In this document: positions 63,373 through 64,000 of the stretch, piece by piece
Layout of the letters: every line of letters starts with the position of its first letter
Position numbering within the stretch: the first letter of the stretch is position 1
Source of the DNA: Dendrophyllia cribrosa
Taxonomy: Eukaryota; Cnidaria; Anthozoa; Scleractinia; Dendrophylliidae
Length of the DNA: 64,000 nucleotides
Direction: 5' to 3'
NCBI GenBank assembly: GCA_024195265.1
Contig: JAJLRJ010000005.1
Span: 39,270,707 to 39,334,706, forward strand
The notes under the pieces: generated by a model
Database searches by the model: none
Seen by the model: only the letters and a program-made list of their open reading frames with translations
What the model was told of the DNA's origin: nothing
Program-made: the position numbers and the translations under genes

Positions 63373-64000
63373 TTTCCTTAAAGGGAACTAAAATGATATG
63401 GAAAAACGGTGCAACGCCATTCCAAGAGTTTTCCTAAACATTCCCTGCTGCGTGTTCGTGAATATTATATTAAAATTGGGCTATTTTTGTTCGTTTACAT
63501 CCATGGCAATGCTTAAAAAAATGTACTAAATGGGATATGCAAATAAGATCAGTTTGTAAATAAAAAAAAACTGTTGTCACTGTTATAGTGTACCTTCTTA
63601 GCAGCGTTTAAATAAACCCTTAGCTAACTGATTTTAGCGACCGACCAATAATAAAATTAACCTGTGAAAAACGTCTGTGAAATTTAATAATAATTAAAGC
63701 GTGATTTTTTTTCTTTTGTAACCTTTATCAGCTATAAATGTCAATATGTAAAAATTTCAAATTAGTACAATTTTACTAAAATGTTCAAATGAATATGTTA
63801 ATCAGATAAGTTTAACCATATTAAATATTACAGCAACATTCACTTTCTGATCGCTGAAACTAACTCTTGCCTTGCTGTTGACTAGCTAAGAAAATTAACT
63901 TCTCGACACTTCTGAATTGCCGATAGGAAGTGTTGATATTCGTTGGGAAATACGGTCACATATTTTTCAGCGTTGGCTTGATATTGATCAGTGCACAAAG
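63373..64000. other. No gene seen
   Basis: AT-rich sequence with no convincing frame, repeat border or RNA motif. Confidence 0.4.

Overview
This is nuclear DNA of an animal, most likely a cnidarian and probably a stony coral. The evidence is AT-rich sequence, spliced genes with GT/AG introns, a very dense load of small DNA transposons, Penelope-like and BEL/Pao retroelements, and two secreted multidomain genes. Their fibrinogen-like C-termini resemble coral and anemone proteins that I recall being annotated as 'uncharacterized skeletal organic matrix protein 5-like' (recalled, not searched). There are no bacterial-type operons, tRNA genes or rRNA genes.

Layout. 0-15 kb is repeat-rich: a LINE split by a 1.1-kb TIR element, a Penelope-like element with an inverted 5' part, a hAT-like MITE, and a tandem duplication of a trinucleotide-repeat unit, one copy of which carries a 2.2-kb nested foldback insertion. 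A small intronless gene for a CYSTM-type protein lies at 15.3-15.6 kb (minus). At 20-23 kb two almost identical 941-bp PIF/Harbinger-derived elements sit in opposite orientation.

24.5-57.7 kb holds the main host content: two paralogous secreted-protein genes arranged head to head, gene A (minus, 8 exons, 537 aa) and gene B (plus, 6 exons, 378 aa), with 3.2 kb between their start codons. I assembled both by hand from splice sites; all phases agree and both frames are open. Both encode signal peptide - PAN/apple - EGF - partial calcium-binding EGF - fibrinogen-like domain. Gene A has an additional F5/8 type C (discoidin) domain on two exons that form a symmetric 1-1 cassette. Their introns still align, so this is an inverted duplication, and each intron acts as an empty-site control for insertions in the other. 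Gene B's last intron received a 6.45-kb BEL/Pao element with LTRs identical by eye.

57.8-63.4 kb is again layered mobile DNA: a TTAA-flanked element with a seven-unit 88-bp minisatellite and a hAT transposase fragment, several copies of a 285-bp MITE, and a four-level nest (TIR element > LINE > Penelope-like element, plus a G-tract element). The last 600 bp shows no feature. All splice models, TIRs and TSDs were read by eye; no alignment or database search was run.
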